DNA of 64,000 bases from the NCBI GenBank assembly GCA_946122785.1, contig CAMGYJ010000004.1, positions 19,490,150-19,554,149 on the forward strand. Reading direction: 5' to 3'. The notes below the pieces were generated by a model. That model made no database searches, was not told the DNA's origin, and was given only the letters and a program-made list of their open reading frames with translations. The DNA comes from Linum tenue (lineage: Eukaryota; Streptophyta; Magnoliopsida; Malpighiales; Linaceae). This document shows positions 10,853 through 23,030 of the stretch, one piece after another. Position 1 is the first letter of the stretch. Every line of letters begins with the position of its first letter. The translations under genes and the position numbers were made by a program.

Positions 10853-13800
10853 TTATATTAAGAGGTGATCCCTTCGGTACTCCCGCACGATCACAGGAAC
10901 ACTTGTTGGTGGGATCTGCAATCATCAGTAAAAGGATTTTGCAGAACACAAGTAAAAATAACACACCAGAACGAGCTGAAAAACTGCTATGAACATATAC
11001 CAGGTCCAGGAGCTTTCAGGACTTACCATGCCATAATCAGTAACAATCATAGATACATAATCTGCAGGAGTAGCATCATACCTGCCACGACACAACCCAG
11101 AATTGGAAGGTTAGATACATTAATAAGGCATAAATGGGGGGGAAACCTGGCACACTGGATCGCTTACATCAAATTTAGGAGTTGAAGATTGCCAGAATTT
11201 GACACATCATTGAGGTAGTTCACATCCATTCTCCCGGGCACCTTTCCAATGGCATCAGGATCACCTGCAACCAATTCGCAATTCACCAGGTCATGAGTAC
11301 ATTCCCGGTGTCTTAATTCACATCCCAGCTCCAAACAAGAAAAACCTTAATTACCGAGCTCATTTGAACAGATCGAGTCCAGTTGCACCCTCTCATGAAA
11401 CTTATAAGCTTCGCAACAAATTATGACAGGAACTCGAAACGCATGGGCAACCATAGCCACACAGGCAGTCCCAACCCTCGAATATACTGTCCCGTTAGAC
11501 AGCACTGAAGAAGCACCGAGGAAAACTTTTGTCACCTCATGCATGACATACGAAACGGCATTTATGTGAGTGTAAGTACAATGCACACCCTTTGCCACCA
11601 GCCTACGAAGCAAAGCTTTGCCTTCAAGTTTGGGCCGAGAGTCGACTACAATGACACGGAATTGTTTCCCCAGCTCATGAGAGTGCAAGAGAACCATCTC
11701 AACCACACACGACGATCCGTACACGAGAAGCACGTCACCATCCTTCACTTTGCTGGAAGCATGCTGAACTATGACTCTGTCAGCCAGTACTATTTTCTCA
11801 TTTATGAAACGATCAATGTCGGTGCATATGGAGGATTTTGATTCTGATTCAGACAGAGATGGGGACAACTTGGCAATCCGGTTTTTGAGAAACCTAATGG
11901 CGTTGCCCATGCTCATGGAAAGTGGTCGGCATTGTGTGAAGAATGAGACGTAACTACTGATTTTTGCGGTTAAATCTCTCGGGAGAGTTTTTTCAGGCGG
12001 AGTAGAGTAGTCTTTGACGACTTGTTGAAATGCCTGGAGCATTGCTATGCAACGAGCGTTTCCCCCTGAAATATCTCCTGCCAGATACTGCAAACCAACC
12101 TGCCAAAAGTTTTGCACAAGAGGAAAGTTAAAAAGAGCAAGACTAATATAACTGGAAATATGATACGTTATAAATGAAATGAATGTCTGATCTGCTTTGA
12201 CTAACACATGCCACCTAAGTTAGACACCCGAAATCACCAAAGAATAGAAGTAAGAAAGCTGAAGGACCATGATATCAGGCCAACATTCTTCACACTATCA
12301 AAATGCTTGCTCGAATTAACCGTCTTGGAAAATACCAGACAGATACAGTCATACAGACAGGGCTTTCAAATTAACGTTTTTCTAGGTATTGGAGAAGCAG
12401 AACAAAACAATGAGGATAGGAGAGATTTTTTTTTACGATAGGGGGCCTTGGTGCATGAATGCCCGGCAAACCGATTGGAGCCGCTTACTATGGATATGAT
12501 AAACTTTAAAAATCCCAAATTACCTTGTAAATTGCAGGGTGCATTGGATCAAGTTGCAGAAATTTGGACTCCAGATCAGCAAGCTGAGTGCCATGTTCAT
12601 ACTGAGGCAAGTGACGAAACAATTCAACCCTTTTTTTTGCTTCGGTTTGATCAACCACTGAACGCCTTTTAGCCTTTTCAACACGACTCTTATCATCAAA
12701 TTGCATTCGTGGTGCAGGGGCATCTTTTCGCCGCTCTTTCTCTTGAGACTTATCACCTCCCTTCCGTTCAGAAGCTGCAACTGATACTGCAACCTGAGGA
12801 GCATCTTTCTTTTGTGTTTGATGCTGTTTCACAGATTTAATAGTAGCCACCTCCTCAGGCGCAGCGACAGATTTACCACCGCCAGGGGCTAAAATGAAAA
12901 GAAGACAAGTCGATTTCTGAAATTTAAAATGGCAGTTCAGCAAGTTTTTTTTTCCCCGACTTCGTAAGGAAAACAATCAGTATCAGTTTCATATATATGT
13001 TGATACCATTAAATGAAAATTTGGATCCCATAACTTCTCGAACTACTCCAACTTTCTAACATAATTTTCTTCATTTTGGTTTGGATAACATCCCAATCGT
13101 TAATTCACTATAGGAATGATTCAGTTCCTCCAAAAAAACATTTTGGTAAATCTAAAAGTTCTTTCAGTGAGAAACTGAACATTTGTCTGATATAGGTCAA
13201 GGCTCAATGGCTAACAAGAGAAACAAAGAAGTGAATGTGTCAACTGTCAAAGTGATTATTTTAAATGACACTCAATGGCACTTTGAACAAGAAAACTAGA
13301 ATTCCAGTAAACACAAGCAAAACCCAATAGTTCAATGGAATGCTTCAGTAGACACAAGCAAACTCGGCTTTCAGTAGCCTTTTACAAAGTGAGATTGGGA
13401 AACCATCATTCAAAATAGAATATGTGAACTTCCTAGGGAGAAAAAACAGAATGTATAAAATAAGATGTTACACTCAATGGTACAACAAAAAGTTTCCACC
13501 ATAGATGGTTTTGGGGAAAAATACCAATTACAAGGAACAATTCACTAAAGGTCGTCATGGAAAACTAAGAAACAAATACCAATTACAAGGAACAATTCAG
13601 TAAAGTAAGATAGTAATATTGCACCTTTTGCAGCAGCTTTGGCGGCACGCTGAGACTCCTGCAATGCACGTCTTTCAGCTTTCGTTAGCTTTGGTTTTGG
13701 TTGCTTCGAGCTTGATGGAGCCTCAGGTTGCTGTTCCTTTGGAGCTGGCCTTGCACTTACTTCTGCAAGAATAGTATTATTCAGCAAAACGTTCGGGAAA

Positions 13801-14569
13801 TAACTATCAAACCAAAGTTCTAAAACTGCATTCTCTCTCACGTAAGCAGCTATGAGCTAAGATTCTCCACTAACGTAAAGGCACCTCCTTTCGCGAGTTA
13901 AGAAATCCCAAAAAGCAAAATTCTTTTTTGGGCAACCTTCTTCCAGATATCTTTAGCCATGAGCAATCTATCAAGAACAAATTCAATTCAATTCGAACTT
14001 CCCCACGCAATGCACTTAATCACCCCCAACATTCCGATGAATAATGTACACTTACCAGAAATGCCGACGGGGTTCTGGACCTTGTTGGGTTTCAAAGCCT
14101 CAGCAGTTGACTGGACCGGACTGAAGTCAAAAGTCCCGCTAGGCAGACTGGAAGCCAGCTTGCCCGAATTGCTCCGCCGAAACCAGCCACCGGACATCGT
14201 CTCCTCCGACTCGCCGTCGCCGACATGACTACTGGACGGGGACATCGCCAGCAGAGTCTCAGCCGGATTGTAGCTACCGACCAGGAGAGCGTTGTTGTTG
14301 TCGGCGCCGCGGCGGCGGAAGGGGGAGGGTTCGGGAACGGGGAGAGGGGAGGTCGGACGAGGGGCGGCAGCGAGGTTGTCGGAGTGGTGACGCGGCGGAG
14401 GAATCATGACGGGGGACAGGGAGTTGCTGGCCGGGGAATCGGAGAGCGGCGGGGAGCTGGAATCGGGCGGGCCGGACTGTGATCGGGTCGGGGCGGGCTG
14501 GGCGTTTGGAGTGAAGAATCCGACCTGGCGAACTCTAGGAACTGGGAGGGAGCCTCGACGGGCGTCCAT
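10853..14569 (-). CDS. eIF2Bdelta: Translation initiation factor eIF2B, delta subunit
   Basis: Seven minus-strand exons: 14056-14569, 13625-13762, 12524-12888, 11355-12099, 11168-11264, 11027-11081 and 10853-10915 (1977 nt, 658 aa). Every junction is GT/AG and in phase. The first 340 residues are a disordered, Pro/Ser-rich and then Lys/Glu-rich N-terminus, with the LTKAERRALQESQRAAKAAA block conserved in delta subunits. The IF-2B domain covers roughly 300-650, with HPAIYKVGLQYLAGDISGGN, SYVSFFTQCRPLSMSMGNAI, VLLVYGSSCVVEM, ALLRRLVAKGVHCTYTHINA, GTVYSRVGTACVAM, DATPADYVSMIVTDYGM and the terminal PPTSVPVIVREYRRDHLLI. eIF2B is the GDP-GTP exchange factor for eIF2; delta belongs to its alpha/beta/delta regulatory subcomplex, which senses eIF2 phosphorylation in the cytosol. 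Length fits plant delta subunits. Start chosen as the first ATG of the long frame (MDARRGSLP). Confidence 0.93.
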
Positions 14570-15606
14570 GGCAGAAGGGACTATGTGGAAGGAGAAGAAT
14601 AAAGGGGTGGAAGTATTGTACTGCGGCGGCTAAATTACGCGGTGGAAGTTTGGAACTAGTGACGGAGAAGCCATTGACGACTAAAAAAGGGCTGGAATTT
14701 CAAAGATTCAAGTTTGATTGGACGAAAATTTTAGGGTTTTGGGTTTCCGGGGACAAGGGAGTAGAGTTATTGCGCAGATGACGTTACCGTAGACGATTCT
14801 TCCATATGAAGATTTGATTGATTGATTGATCCAATTGGGGACAGATTCTGTTTTCCTTTTTCCATTCACTACGGTTTACTGGTTTAGGAAAGATTGTAAT
14901 TTTTTAGATTGTTGAAAAATATTTTAAAATGTTCATTATTTGCTGATAGTTAATGTTTAATAAAAATAATAGATATGATTCGAGACGTTTTATCATAGCT
15001 CATATATCTGTTCGTTTACAAAAATAAAAGGTTGAACTTGACTCGAGCTTAACGAGCAAAAATGAAGTTCAACTCATTATATATCGATTGTAGCTCAAGT
15101 TTGAGCTCGAACACAACTCACAAGATACCAACAACAAAAGTTTGAAGTCTTTTGAGCTTGTTCGCGAGCCTATCGAGCTGAAAATGTCATGGCTCTATCT
15201 TTGGCGCGTTTACAGACGAACTTGATTGTGATTTGTGAGTCAATTAAAAACAAGTCGAGTTTCAAACGAATTTTTCTCGAATTGGACGTCGAGACTGGCA
15301 TCACCATTGCTTCGATCCTAAATATTGCAACGTGAAATTTTTAACTTTTCTCGATCTTAGTCACTTTTCAAGTATCACTTGTCCCTAAAAATATGAAAAA
15401 ATTGATCGTTCATTCCCCATTTTCGACATTAATCATCGTACAATCTCACATCATTCTAAGAAATTATAGGGAAGTTGATCATTCTTGTCACTAAAGACTA
15501 TAGTCGCATTGTTCTCTAGGAGATCAAGTCTTACTATTTTTTCCTTACCATCGATTACAATATAATCATATTCACATGGAAATCCTATAAAGTTTGTGCA
15601 ATCCTA
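14570..15606. other. Intergenic: eIF2B-delta promoter side plus degenerate CTCGAG-rich repeat
   Basis: 14570-14900 is the 5' flank of eIF2B-delta. Around 15000-15300 the sequence iterates GAGCTCGA/TCGAGCTT-like motifs (GCTTAACGAGC, TTTGAGCTCGAAC, TTGAGCTTGTTCGCGAG). This resembles dispersed plant repeats of this composition, but no ends were found. No coding frame. Confidence 0.4.
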
Positions 15607-17232
15607 TTATTTCCCGGCCAAGAGACGCCTAGCTAAACTCACTACTATGGCAACAACAAAGCAAAAACAGAGGAACAAAGACAGAGCATGGCTTAGACCT
15701 ACCCCAACAGCATTTTGATCAGGAAGACGAACAATCGCAACCCTCAAATTGAAATCCTCTTCAGATTCTGTTTCATTAACCATATCTTCATCCAATTTCG
15801 TTACTTCTTCTTCTTCTTCTTGTTCATCGATCTCGAAATCAGTTTCAGCACTCGATCTGCTAACTCTGTCAATGGCGATTTCAGAATCCGGCGGTGTCAC
15901 TGTAGGGTATTCCGTATCAGATACAGATTCTGCTGGCTCTGTAGCCCGTACTTCTTCTGCACACATTTCAGGCGTCAGTTCGAAGATGCTGACGTGATCA
16001 TTGAAGGACACTCTCCGTTTTCTGGGGTTCAGAGTGTTTGCAATTCCCCTGTTTTTCAGTTCCTCTGCCTCTCTGGAATCCCCGCTCAACATTGACAGTG
16101 GCCTCGAGGGTATCATCGAAGTAGAGAATCTCCGAGCCCGAAAATTGCTCTGGGTTTTCCCCCAATTCTTGATCTGGCGAATTAAGCTAGTCGATCTCTC
16201 CATGCTGGTTCTTCTCTTGATGATGGAAGGAGAGCTTCTATCCGAACTGCTGTTGGTATCAGTTTCAGAGTGTGGTCTCCACGGTTTGCCGGAGTAGTCG
16301 AATTTCAGGCAAGCGTGGATCCACTGCTGGTAAACTAGCTCTTCCACCATGCTAAATCTGCTCTTCTGCAACGCCTCAACTTGCTTTAGTAGCTCATCAT
16401 TTTCCTGCTTCACAATTCTTAATTCCTCATCCAATTCTGGAGGAACCTCCCTCTGCATCCACGACAAAACAGAGCACCAAATGAATAATGAGAAGAAGAA
16501 GTAAACTTGATCATCAAATAGTAATTTTCTCACCTCGTTCAAAATGGGGAATGCTCTGCTTTCTCTAGCTGCAACCAATTTGAGGGAAATTGCTCTCTTC
16601 TCCATCTCCAACTCTTTGTTCTTCCTCTTTATTCTCAAGATTCCCAACTCAAAACCCCTCAATTTCTCATCAACCCGCGCGTCTCTCTTACTCTGACACA
16701 ATTCTCCATCTTGAAGTTCAGAAACTCGTTCTTGAATCATCTTCATTTTCTCCAAAACCATACTGTTCGAATCGGCTTCCAGCGTTAATCTCTTGTGCAG
16801 TTGCTGCACAGTCTTGTTAGCCAGCTCTAGCTCCCTACTTTGTTCCAGCTGCAACTTCCCCTGCTTAAAAACGAGATCCTCGATCTCTGCCTCTAAAGAT
16901 TTCAGCTTGACGTCTAGCTTCCCGATCTCGTCGATCTTATCTTCCACGTCCCTTCGCAATGTAAGAAGGCAAGATTCCTTCTCCTTGTGAAGGTACAGAG
17001 CAAGTAATTTGGTCTCGAAAGCCTCCTTACGATACTCGATGTCTTCGGCCATGATCTTTTCCTCTGCTTCCGACCAAGCACTACTAATTGCGTCGACAAA
17101 GCTCTCATCTTTGTCATCTTCCTCCTCTGGCTCCCTCGGAGGATCTATTGGCTTCTTCTTTTGGTTGGCATTTGCTGCTGCTGCTGCGATGGCAGCAGCA
17201 CCCACAAACACAATAGTGACTTGGAGAATCAT
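15607..17232 (-). CDS. CHUP1-like coiled-coil protein with N- and C-terminal hydrophobic segments
   Basis: Exons 16534-17232 and 15607-16452 (514 aa) are separated by an 81-bp GT/AG intron (16453-16533) that is itself open and in frame. Residues 1-22 (ILQVTIVFVGAAAIAAAAA) form a hydrophobic N-terminus. An acidic stretch follows (EPEEEDDKDESF), then heptad-rich coiled coil over roughly 45-290. The LDEELRIVKQENDELLKQVE and MVEELVYQQWIHACLKF blocks correspond to the conserved module of the plant CHUP1 (chloroplast unusual positioning) family. Then comes a Ser/Arg-rich linker (SPSIIKRRTSMERS), an acidic region and a C-terminal membrane segment, LSLFLCFCFVVAIVVSLARR, ending LLAGK. The proline-rich actin/profilin-binding part of CHUP1 itself is absent. 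A role in membrane-cytoskeleton tethering is inference from the family. Confidence 0.78.
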   Translation of the reverse strand: MILQVTIVFVGAAAIAAAAANANQKKKPIDPPREPEEEDDKDESFVDAISSAWSEAEEKIMAEDIEYRKEAFETKLLALYLHKEKESCLLTLRRDVEDKIDEIGKLDVKLKSLEAEIEDLVFKQGKLQLEQSRELELANKTVQQLHKRLTLEADSNSMVLEKMKMIQERVSELQDGELCQSKRDARVDEKLRGFELGILRIKRKNKELEMEKRAISLKLVAARESRAFPILNEVRKLLFDDQVYFFFSLFIWCSVLSWMQREVPPELDEELRIVKQENDELLKQVEALQKSRFSMVEELVYQQWIHACLKFDYSGKPWRPHSETDTNSSSDRSSPSIIKRRTSMERSTSLIRQIKNWGKTQSNFRARRFSTSMIPSRPLSMLSGDSREAEELKNRGIANTLNPRKRRVSFNDHVSIFELTPEMCAEEVRATEPAESVSDTEYPTVTPPDSEIAIDRVSRSSAETDFEIDEQEEEEEVTKLDEDMVNETESEEDFNLRVAIVRLPDQNAVGVGLSHALSLFLCFCFVVAIVVSLARRLLAGK

Positions 17233-17742
17233 ATAATAAAATGGGGAGGCTGAACAATGTGCTACATGATGTTGTGTTTCTGTGAGATTTCGATCGTCGG
17301 TGCAGAGCTCAAATTTCTGGGATAATATTATATGCAGTTGTGGATGTTTCGCTTTCAGTTGATTTTTGTTTGGTTAGCCACTAAATTGAAGCTGCAGAAA
17401 AATCTCATCGTCAAGCTATGGTTGATTTTCTTTCGACTGGAACTGTCATTTTGATGGTTCTTTGGAGGAATGCGGGAAACAGTCAGTGTCTGTAAAGTTT
17501 GCGGGAAAATATCTGAATTCAGTGAGAATATGGAGGCCGGGCATTATTTGGGCTTTTTTCCTTCTTCCGCCAAACATAATTCAAAATCCTAAAGAAAAGG
17601 TAATACTTTAAGCAAATTTTATATTGACAAATCTTAATAATAAGACACGCTTTGCGGTTATATAGATGAGTTCTTGTCAGAATTATGAAGTTAAACGTGC
17701 TCAGTGTGAAGTAGTGCAAAGATAAGCGACTTTCTGAAATTA
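17233..17742. other. CHUP1-like 5' flank up to the solo LTR
   Basis: Contains the 5' flank of the minus-strand CHUP1-like gene. No further gene seen. Confidence 0.4.
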
Positions 17743-17747
17743 CCATG

Positions 17748-20729
17748 TATTTTCCGGCGAGGAAAATTCTGGTATTTTTTTTTTATGAAGGTGAAAGTTG
17801 CATTGAAATGAGGAGAGTCTGATACAATTGGGCACCAGGAGTGCAACCTTAAGAAAGAGACACAGAAGAAAAGGAAGGAAGAAAGAACGAACGACAAAAG
17901 GAACGGAAAAACACAGGGGAAACCAGCAAAAGAAAGTCCAAAGGATAAGGGAAGCCCGAAAACCCTTGATCCAAACCGCAAACAGGAGATCAAGCAAGGG
18001 GATCAACGAAGCCACCGCACAAACGGCGATCGCTCGAATCCAAGAACACTTCACGAATACCCAGCAGCAAGTCTCTCTACCCAGAAAAACGAGCGGCCAG
18101 GGAAATCACGAAGACCCGGCCAACCGCGGGGCGCAGACAGACGCCATCCTTAGAGAATACGGTGTCGAAACACCTGAAGCCAGGCAGCGACAGAGATGCG
18201 ATCCGCTTTTCCTTTGGCTGTGATCCACCTAGAGATGTTATTGATTGATCTCGTGGCAATCCGATCTGGACTGGATGAAATATTATGAAAGACTCTCTGG
18301 TTTCGCTCTAGCCAAATGAACCAAGAAACACCATGAAATGCACAATATTTAACCCATCCTTCAAAGCTGCTAGGAATAGACACAGGCCAATTCTCAACAC
18401 TCGCTGCGATATTATCACCCACCGGTAGATTTGTAAAGCTGCAACCCTTCTCAAACTCTTTCCACACCTGGCTGGTAAAGATGCATCTAGTCAGAATATG
18501 CTCAATTGATTCCTCTTCCTTACAGCATAGCTCCCATCGATTAGCCAGCTGCACGCCCCGCTTCTTTAAGGTATCAAGAGTTAGAGTTCTTTTAAGTGTA
18601 GCAATCCAAACGAACATACAGATCTTCCCCGGAACCACCTTTCTCCAGACCGACTTGGAGGGGAAGTTAGGCACCCCAGCAAACTTATCCTCAATGATTG
18701 TCCTGTACATCGAGCGGCCAGGAAAATTCTGGTGTTTGAATTCAATCGATGCACCTTGACTTCTTGAACAACGATTAATAAAACGGTTCACACCTCTCCG
18801 AACAATGTTCGAACGAGGGTGTTTGATGATTTTGATGGCTGATAAATAAGTTACGTTACTCCTACTCCTATGGAGGTTCAACGAGAGCTCCGAAAACTAA
18901 GGCTATGGCTAATTTGCAGAGAAAGGATAAAAGTTTGACATTGTGTGTAACCGTCGCCTTGGTGGGCCAAATGGTAACCGTGCCTTGGTGTTCACTCCCA
19001 TCGCCTTGGGGGACCTCTTATCCCGTCTTGGTGCTAGTTGGTACTTGATGGCCTCGTGGGTGAGGTGGGTTGGTGTTGAGTCTTGTTGCCTTATCCTGAC
19101 GGGGTGGAATTGAAGCTCTTGCCTTAACCTCCATGATGAAGTCTTGATCACATCCTTGATCAGATCATTGAAAGCCTTGACGACTCCACGCTCTTGTTGT
19201 CTTGAGACCGTTATCACATTGATTACATGAGAGAGAACCCCCTCCATGTCAACCCGGCACCACCCTCATCTTGCTAGCCACCTCGATGAACCGTCTTGAT
19301 AGCTAGGCCATATTACCTATCTAGGCAAGATGAGAACTTGGCCCATTTACCCACCAAGTCTCCACACTTAGTCTTAGAGAACTTGTCATGCCACCAACTT
19401 GTCATCTTTGTATCAAGCCAATCTTGTCAACGTGATACCACTTGATACCCTCTGCTTTGCCCTGTCGGTAAGCCACTCTTATCAACATGCTAGCAAGTCC
19501 GTCTCAACAACTTGGTACCTTGTTGTCTCTCCGTATTGATACCCTCTACTACCAGGCCAGTCATGTCGGCCCCTGCCACCAAGCCTGCACCGTATTCTTG
19601 GTCTTCATACTTAGTTTTTAGAATCTTATCAAGTTGGTACATTGCCGCCCTGCCGGCTTGGTACCCCATTAAGGGGCCACCAAGCCCATCTTGGGGCTTA
19701 GTCTCCATATGGTCCCCTAAGGGGCTCTACACCGAGTCCTCATCATATTGATACCCTTAGCTCAGCATCCTGGCCGATCCATCCATGGCTGCTTGATACC
19801 CTAGTCGGGTGGCCACCTCAGCTAGCCACCTTGCCTTCGTCAAATTTCTTGTCTTATTGGCTTGGTACCATGATGCCTAGCTATCAAGCCAGTCTTGTCG
19901 GCTTGATATCCAGACTTAGTTTATGTATGACTCTCTTAGTTGGTACCCGGCTTGATACCCCCTTGGTGCTTGGTACTAAGCTTATCTTGCCTACTTGGTA
20001 CCCGCTTGCTTGGCTACCAAGCTCCTATTGTTTCTATACTTAGCCAAATTCCATGTCTTCGTCTTGTTTGGCCCCTTGTTGCTATGGGTGGTCTGGTACC
20101 TTATTGGCTCCATACTTAGCCAATTTCCATGTTTGGGTACTAGTTCTGCCTTGCCGGCTTGATACCATCTAGGATTTTTGGTACCGAGGCTACCTTGCTG
20201 GCCTGGTACCCCTTTAGCTCCATACTTAGCCAAATTCATGGTTTTCATGTCTTGATATCAAGCACTGCCTTGACGGCACCACCCATTATGCCCCCCTGGC
20301 CATTGGATTCCATACTTAGTCAATTTCCATACTTGGGTACGAACTCTGTCTTGCCGGCTTGGTACCCCTTGGCTTGGCACCCCGTTGTGCCACCTTGTTT
20401 CCATACTTAGTTTTTGGATGAACTCCTATTTGGTACTGGGCTTGGTACCTGGTCATTTGGCACCCCGTTGTGTTGCCTTGTTTTCAGACTTAGTTTTTGG
20501 GAGCCAAATTTCATACCAAGGGGTGGAGGCATCGTCCGACTATGGTGGCCACGGAGACGGGTTGGCCATCGTATAGAGATGAAGAGGTTTGGCCACTTAG
20601 GCCCAAAAACCCAACCCAATAAGGCCTAGCTAGCTCTTTTAATTATTAATGTTGAGCTGGCCTTATAAATCCATTGAATTTCTTGTAGTTAATCAATGTG
20701 GTACAAGCTGATTTTTTAATGGGTAAACA
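17748..20729. mobile_element. Solo LTR copy 1 (about 2.0 kb plus a nested LINE)
   Basis: The sequence is homologous along its length to the LTR at 21378-23030. It is flanked by a perfect 5-bp duplication, CCATG, at 17743-17747 and 20730-20734. Its left terminus reads TATTTTCCGGCG where copy 2 has TGTTTTCCGACG, so the canonical TG has become TA; the right end is GGGTAAACA in both. Without the LINE insertion and its duplicated target (960 bp) the LTR is about 2022 bp. The interior is full of TTGGTACC, CTTGATACC and CATACTTAG-TTTTTGG motifs (about nine of the latter type) and has no coding content; frames within it are composition artefacts. Confidence 0.82.
17774..18719 (-). mobile_element. 5'-truncated LINE (zf-RVT tail) nested in solo LTR copy 1
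   Basis: A 946-bp minus-strand LINE end sits between perfect 14-bp duplications, AGGAAAATTCTGGT at 17760-17773 and 18720-18733. The poly(A) tail appears as ten Ts at 17775-17784. Coding sequence from 18719 to 18150 reads MYRTIIEDKFAGVPNFPSKS and then the reverse-transcriptase zinc-binding domain (WELCCKEEESIEHILTRC). It parallels the same region of LINE-B (LYRFQVENRFPGVANFPCS ... CALCCCSEESITHLFTGC), so it is the same LINE family. The longer frame to 18881 continues through the target duplication into the LTR and is not all LINE. Truncation at the 5' end is usual for target-primed reverse transcription. Confidence 0.9.
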
Positions 20730-20734
20730 CCATG

Positions 20735-21372
20735 ATGCACTATAAAAGCAAAACCGTGTAAGTGTAGACCCAAAACCGACATAATTAGCATAAACACTTG
20801 AGCTTTTGTAATGTCAGATCAACCTGGTATGGGCATCGAACACAAGCAAAGGATCATAAAGAACACGGATGAGCATAGAGCGGCTCCAATTCGTTTGTTC
20901 TGCATTTCTCCATCCAAAATGCAAGGTTTGTGTAATCCTAATGTATATAATGTTATTTTGATCATTCGATTAATCTAAAAACAATCTTAATCTTCAGTAG
21001 TATAATAATGAAATAGCAAAATTGTGAATGTATACCAAAATCATTTACGATTGCTCAAATTACTTGGTTAAACTTCATGACTTCATCCAATGACAACTAT
21101 ATGAATAAGTTTATGAATAACAATATGGATTGGTAGTTCTAAACTATACCCTCATAGTAAACAAAGATGTGTGATTGAAATTTCAAATTCTCCACAGAAT
21201 GTTATTTTAAATAAAATAATATATGCACTAAAAAATCAAGATCCTCAGAGCTTGTCCTGTCCTTCAATGCTTTTGAGAGAGAAAAAAGATTTATTAGAGA
21301 GTAAGGCGCTCTACCCTAGTGGTTAAGGACTTAAGGCACTTGGTTTATTGTTACCCTATGTCCCTAACCAGT
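20735..21372. other. Spacer between two solo LTRs
   Basis: About 640 bp of AT-rich DNA with no gene. It was considered as the internal domain of one element, but each LTR has its own target duplication, so it is pre-existing host or repeat DNA. Confidence 0.5.
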
Positions 21373-21377
21373 TGTAG

Positions 21378-23030
21378 TGTTTTCCGACGATGAAACTTTT
21401 GTATTGATATTAATTGATCGTACTTTTGACTTCTAGAACAACGATTAGTAACACAGTGTTTTCCAAACAATGTTTGAACAAGGGTGTTTGATGGTGTAGA
21501 TTGCCGAGAAAACTAAGTTCCATTATTCTATTCATGTGGAGGCTCAATGAGAGCTTCAGAAAGTAAAAGCTACAACTACGACTACATTGCTGAAAAATGA
21601 TAAAGTTTGACATGTGGTGTCAATGTTGGTTTTGGGAACCTCTTTTCAATCTTCTTTTATCCTATTCATAGTCATAAGGTGTAACTGCCCTTGCAACCAC
21701 TAGTTGACCGGTTGCTCCAACCGCTTTGGGGTCCTCATTGTCGTCTTGATGACTAATTAGTAATCATCGTCTTGGTGTTCACTCACATCGCCTTGGAACC
21801 CCTCGCTCCATCTTGGTGAACTCTACGCGAGACGGGGTTGGTGGTGTGTCTTGTTGCCTTGTCATGATTAGATGGGGTTGAAGTTCTTTGCCTTGCCTTC
21901 ATGAGGAAGTCTTGATCATACCCTTGACAACCCCACTTACTCCACACTTAGCTCCTCTATTGTCCAATTGGTATCATCTTGTTACCTAGTGCCTCATCGG
22001 TTTGATACCCCTTTCTTGCTAGCCACCTCGATGAATTAGTTAGGCCTTGTTATCCACCAATGCTCCATACTTAGTCTTAGAGAGCTAGTCATGGTGCCAA
22101 CCTATCATCTCGGTACCAAGCATGTCTCCTTGGCTTGATATCATACCACCTTTTACCAGCTTGTCATCAAGTCTGTAATGTCCGGCTGGCTTGTTAGATT
22201 GTCAACAAGTTAATCGTTTTGGCTCGGTACCCTTTCAGCTTGACACCAAGTATGTCCTACCGACATGGTCTCCATACTTAGTTTTTGGATGATTCCATAG
22301 TTCGTACTTTGTAGCCTTGTCGGCTTCATACCATGCCTCCTTCCCATTAAGCCCTCGATTCCAGCCCTTGATACCTTCCAACTTTATGCATGCCATATTG
22401 CCAAGCCCTGTTGTCCTGTCGGGTTGGTACTCTGTTTCATTCCATACTCAGTTTTTGAGAGGTTTGGTAACTTGATACCCCGTTGCCTTGCGCGACTAGG
22501 TACATGTTGCCTTGCTACCAAACATGTCTTGTCGACTTGGTTTGCAGACTTAGTTTTTGGATGATCCCTACTCCCTAGTTGGTACATTGTCTTGTCGGTT
22601 TGGTACTTTGTCAAGTGGTCACCTAACTTGTCTTGTTGGCTTGATACCCATACTTTGTTTTTGGAGTCTTACCAAGTTGGTATATTGCGCCCTACCGATT
22701 TGGTATCCTGTCATGTGGCCACCAAGCCCATCTTGTCGGCTAGATCTCCATACTTGGGTTTTGGAGCCTCATCATCTTGCCACCATCAGGATTTCATACT
22801 TAGTTTTTATAAGCTAAATTTCATACCCACTGACTTATTATCCGTCCTGTTGAGACTAGTAGGTCACCTAGGCCATGAGGATGGTGACAACCACATATGC
22901 CGACCAATAAAACTAAACTCAATAAAACCTAGCTAAGTCATTTAATGTTTCATGATAACTTGACCTTATAAATTCACTAAATTCCTTAAAATTAATCAGT
23001 GTTGTACAAAATTAATTTCTAGGGTAAACA
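21378..23030. mobile_element. Solo LTR copy 2 (1653 bp)
   Basis: Termini TGTTT...AAACA are perfect 5-bp inverted ends. The flanks are TGTAG at 21373-21377 and 23031-23035, a perfect 5-bp duplication. It aligns with copy 1 from TTTTCCGRCGA through CTAGAACAACGATTA, the GTGTTTGATG block, the TTGGTACC/CATACTTAG-rich interior (about eight CATACTTAG-type motifs), the AATAARRCCTAGCTA block and GGGTAAACA. It lacks any internal region, so it is a solo LTR produced by LTR-LTR recombination. Confidence 0.85.

Noticed and set aside
15715..17236. Plus-strand frames opposite the CHUP1-like gene
   Set aside because: Shadows of the coiled-coil coding strand (Ser-rich complements of Glu/Asp codons).
18909..20629. 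Several 60-110 codon frames on both strands
   Set aside because: They arise from the repeated TTGGTACC/CTTGATACC composition of the LTR; no domain or codon signal.
21300..21340. tRNA gene at CTAGTGGTTAAGG
   Set aside because: Resembles a D-arm, but no box B or cloverleaf follows.
17748..23030. One LTR retrotransposon with a short internal domain between two LTRs
   Set aside because: Each LTR has its own, different 5-bp target duplication (CCATG and TGTAG), which a single insertion cannot give.
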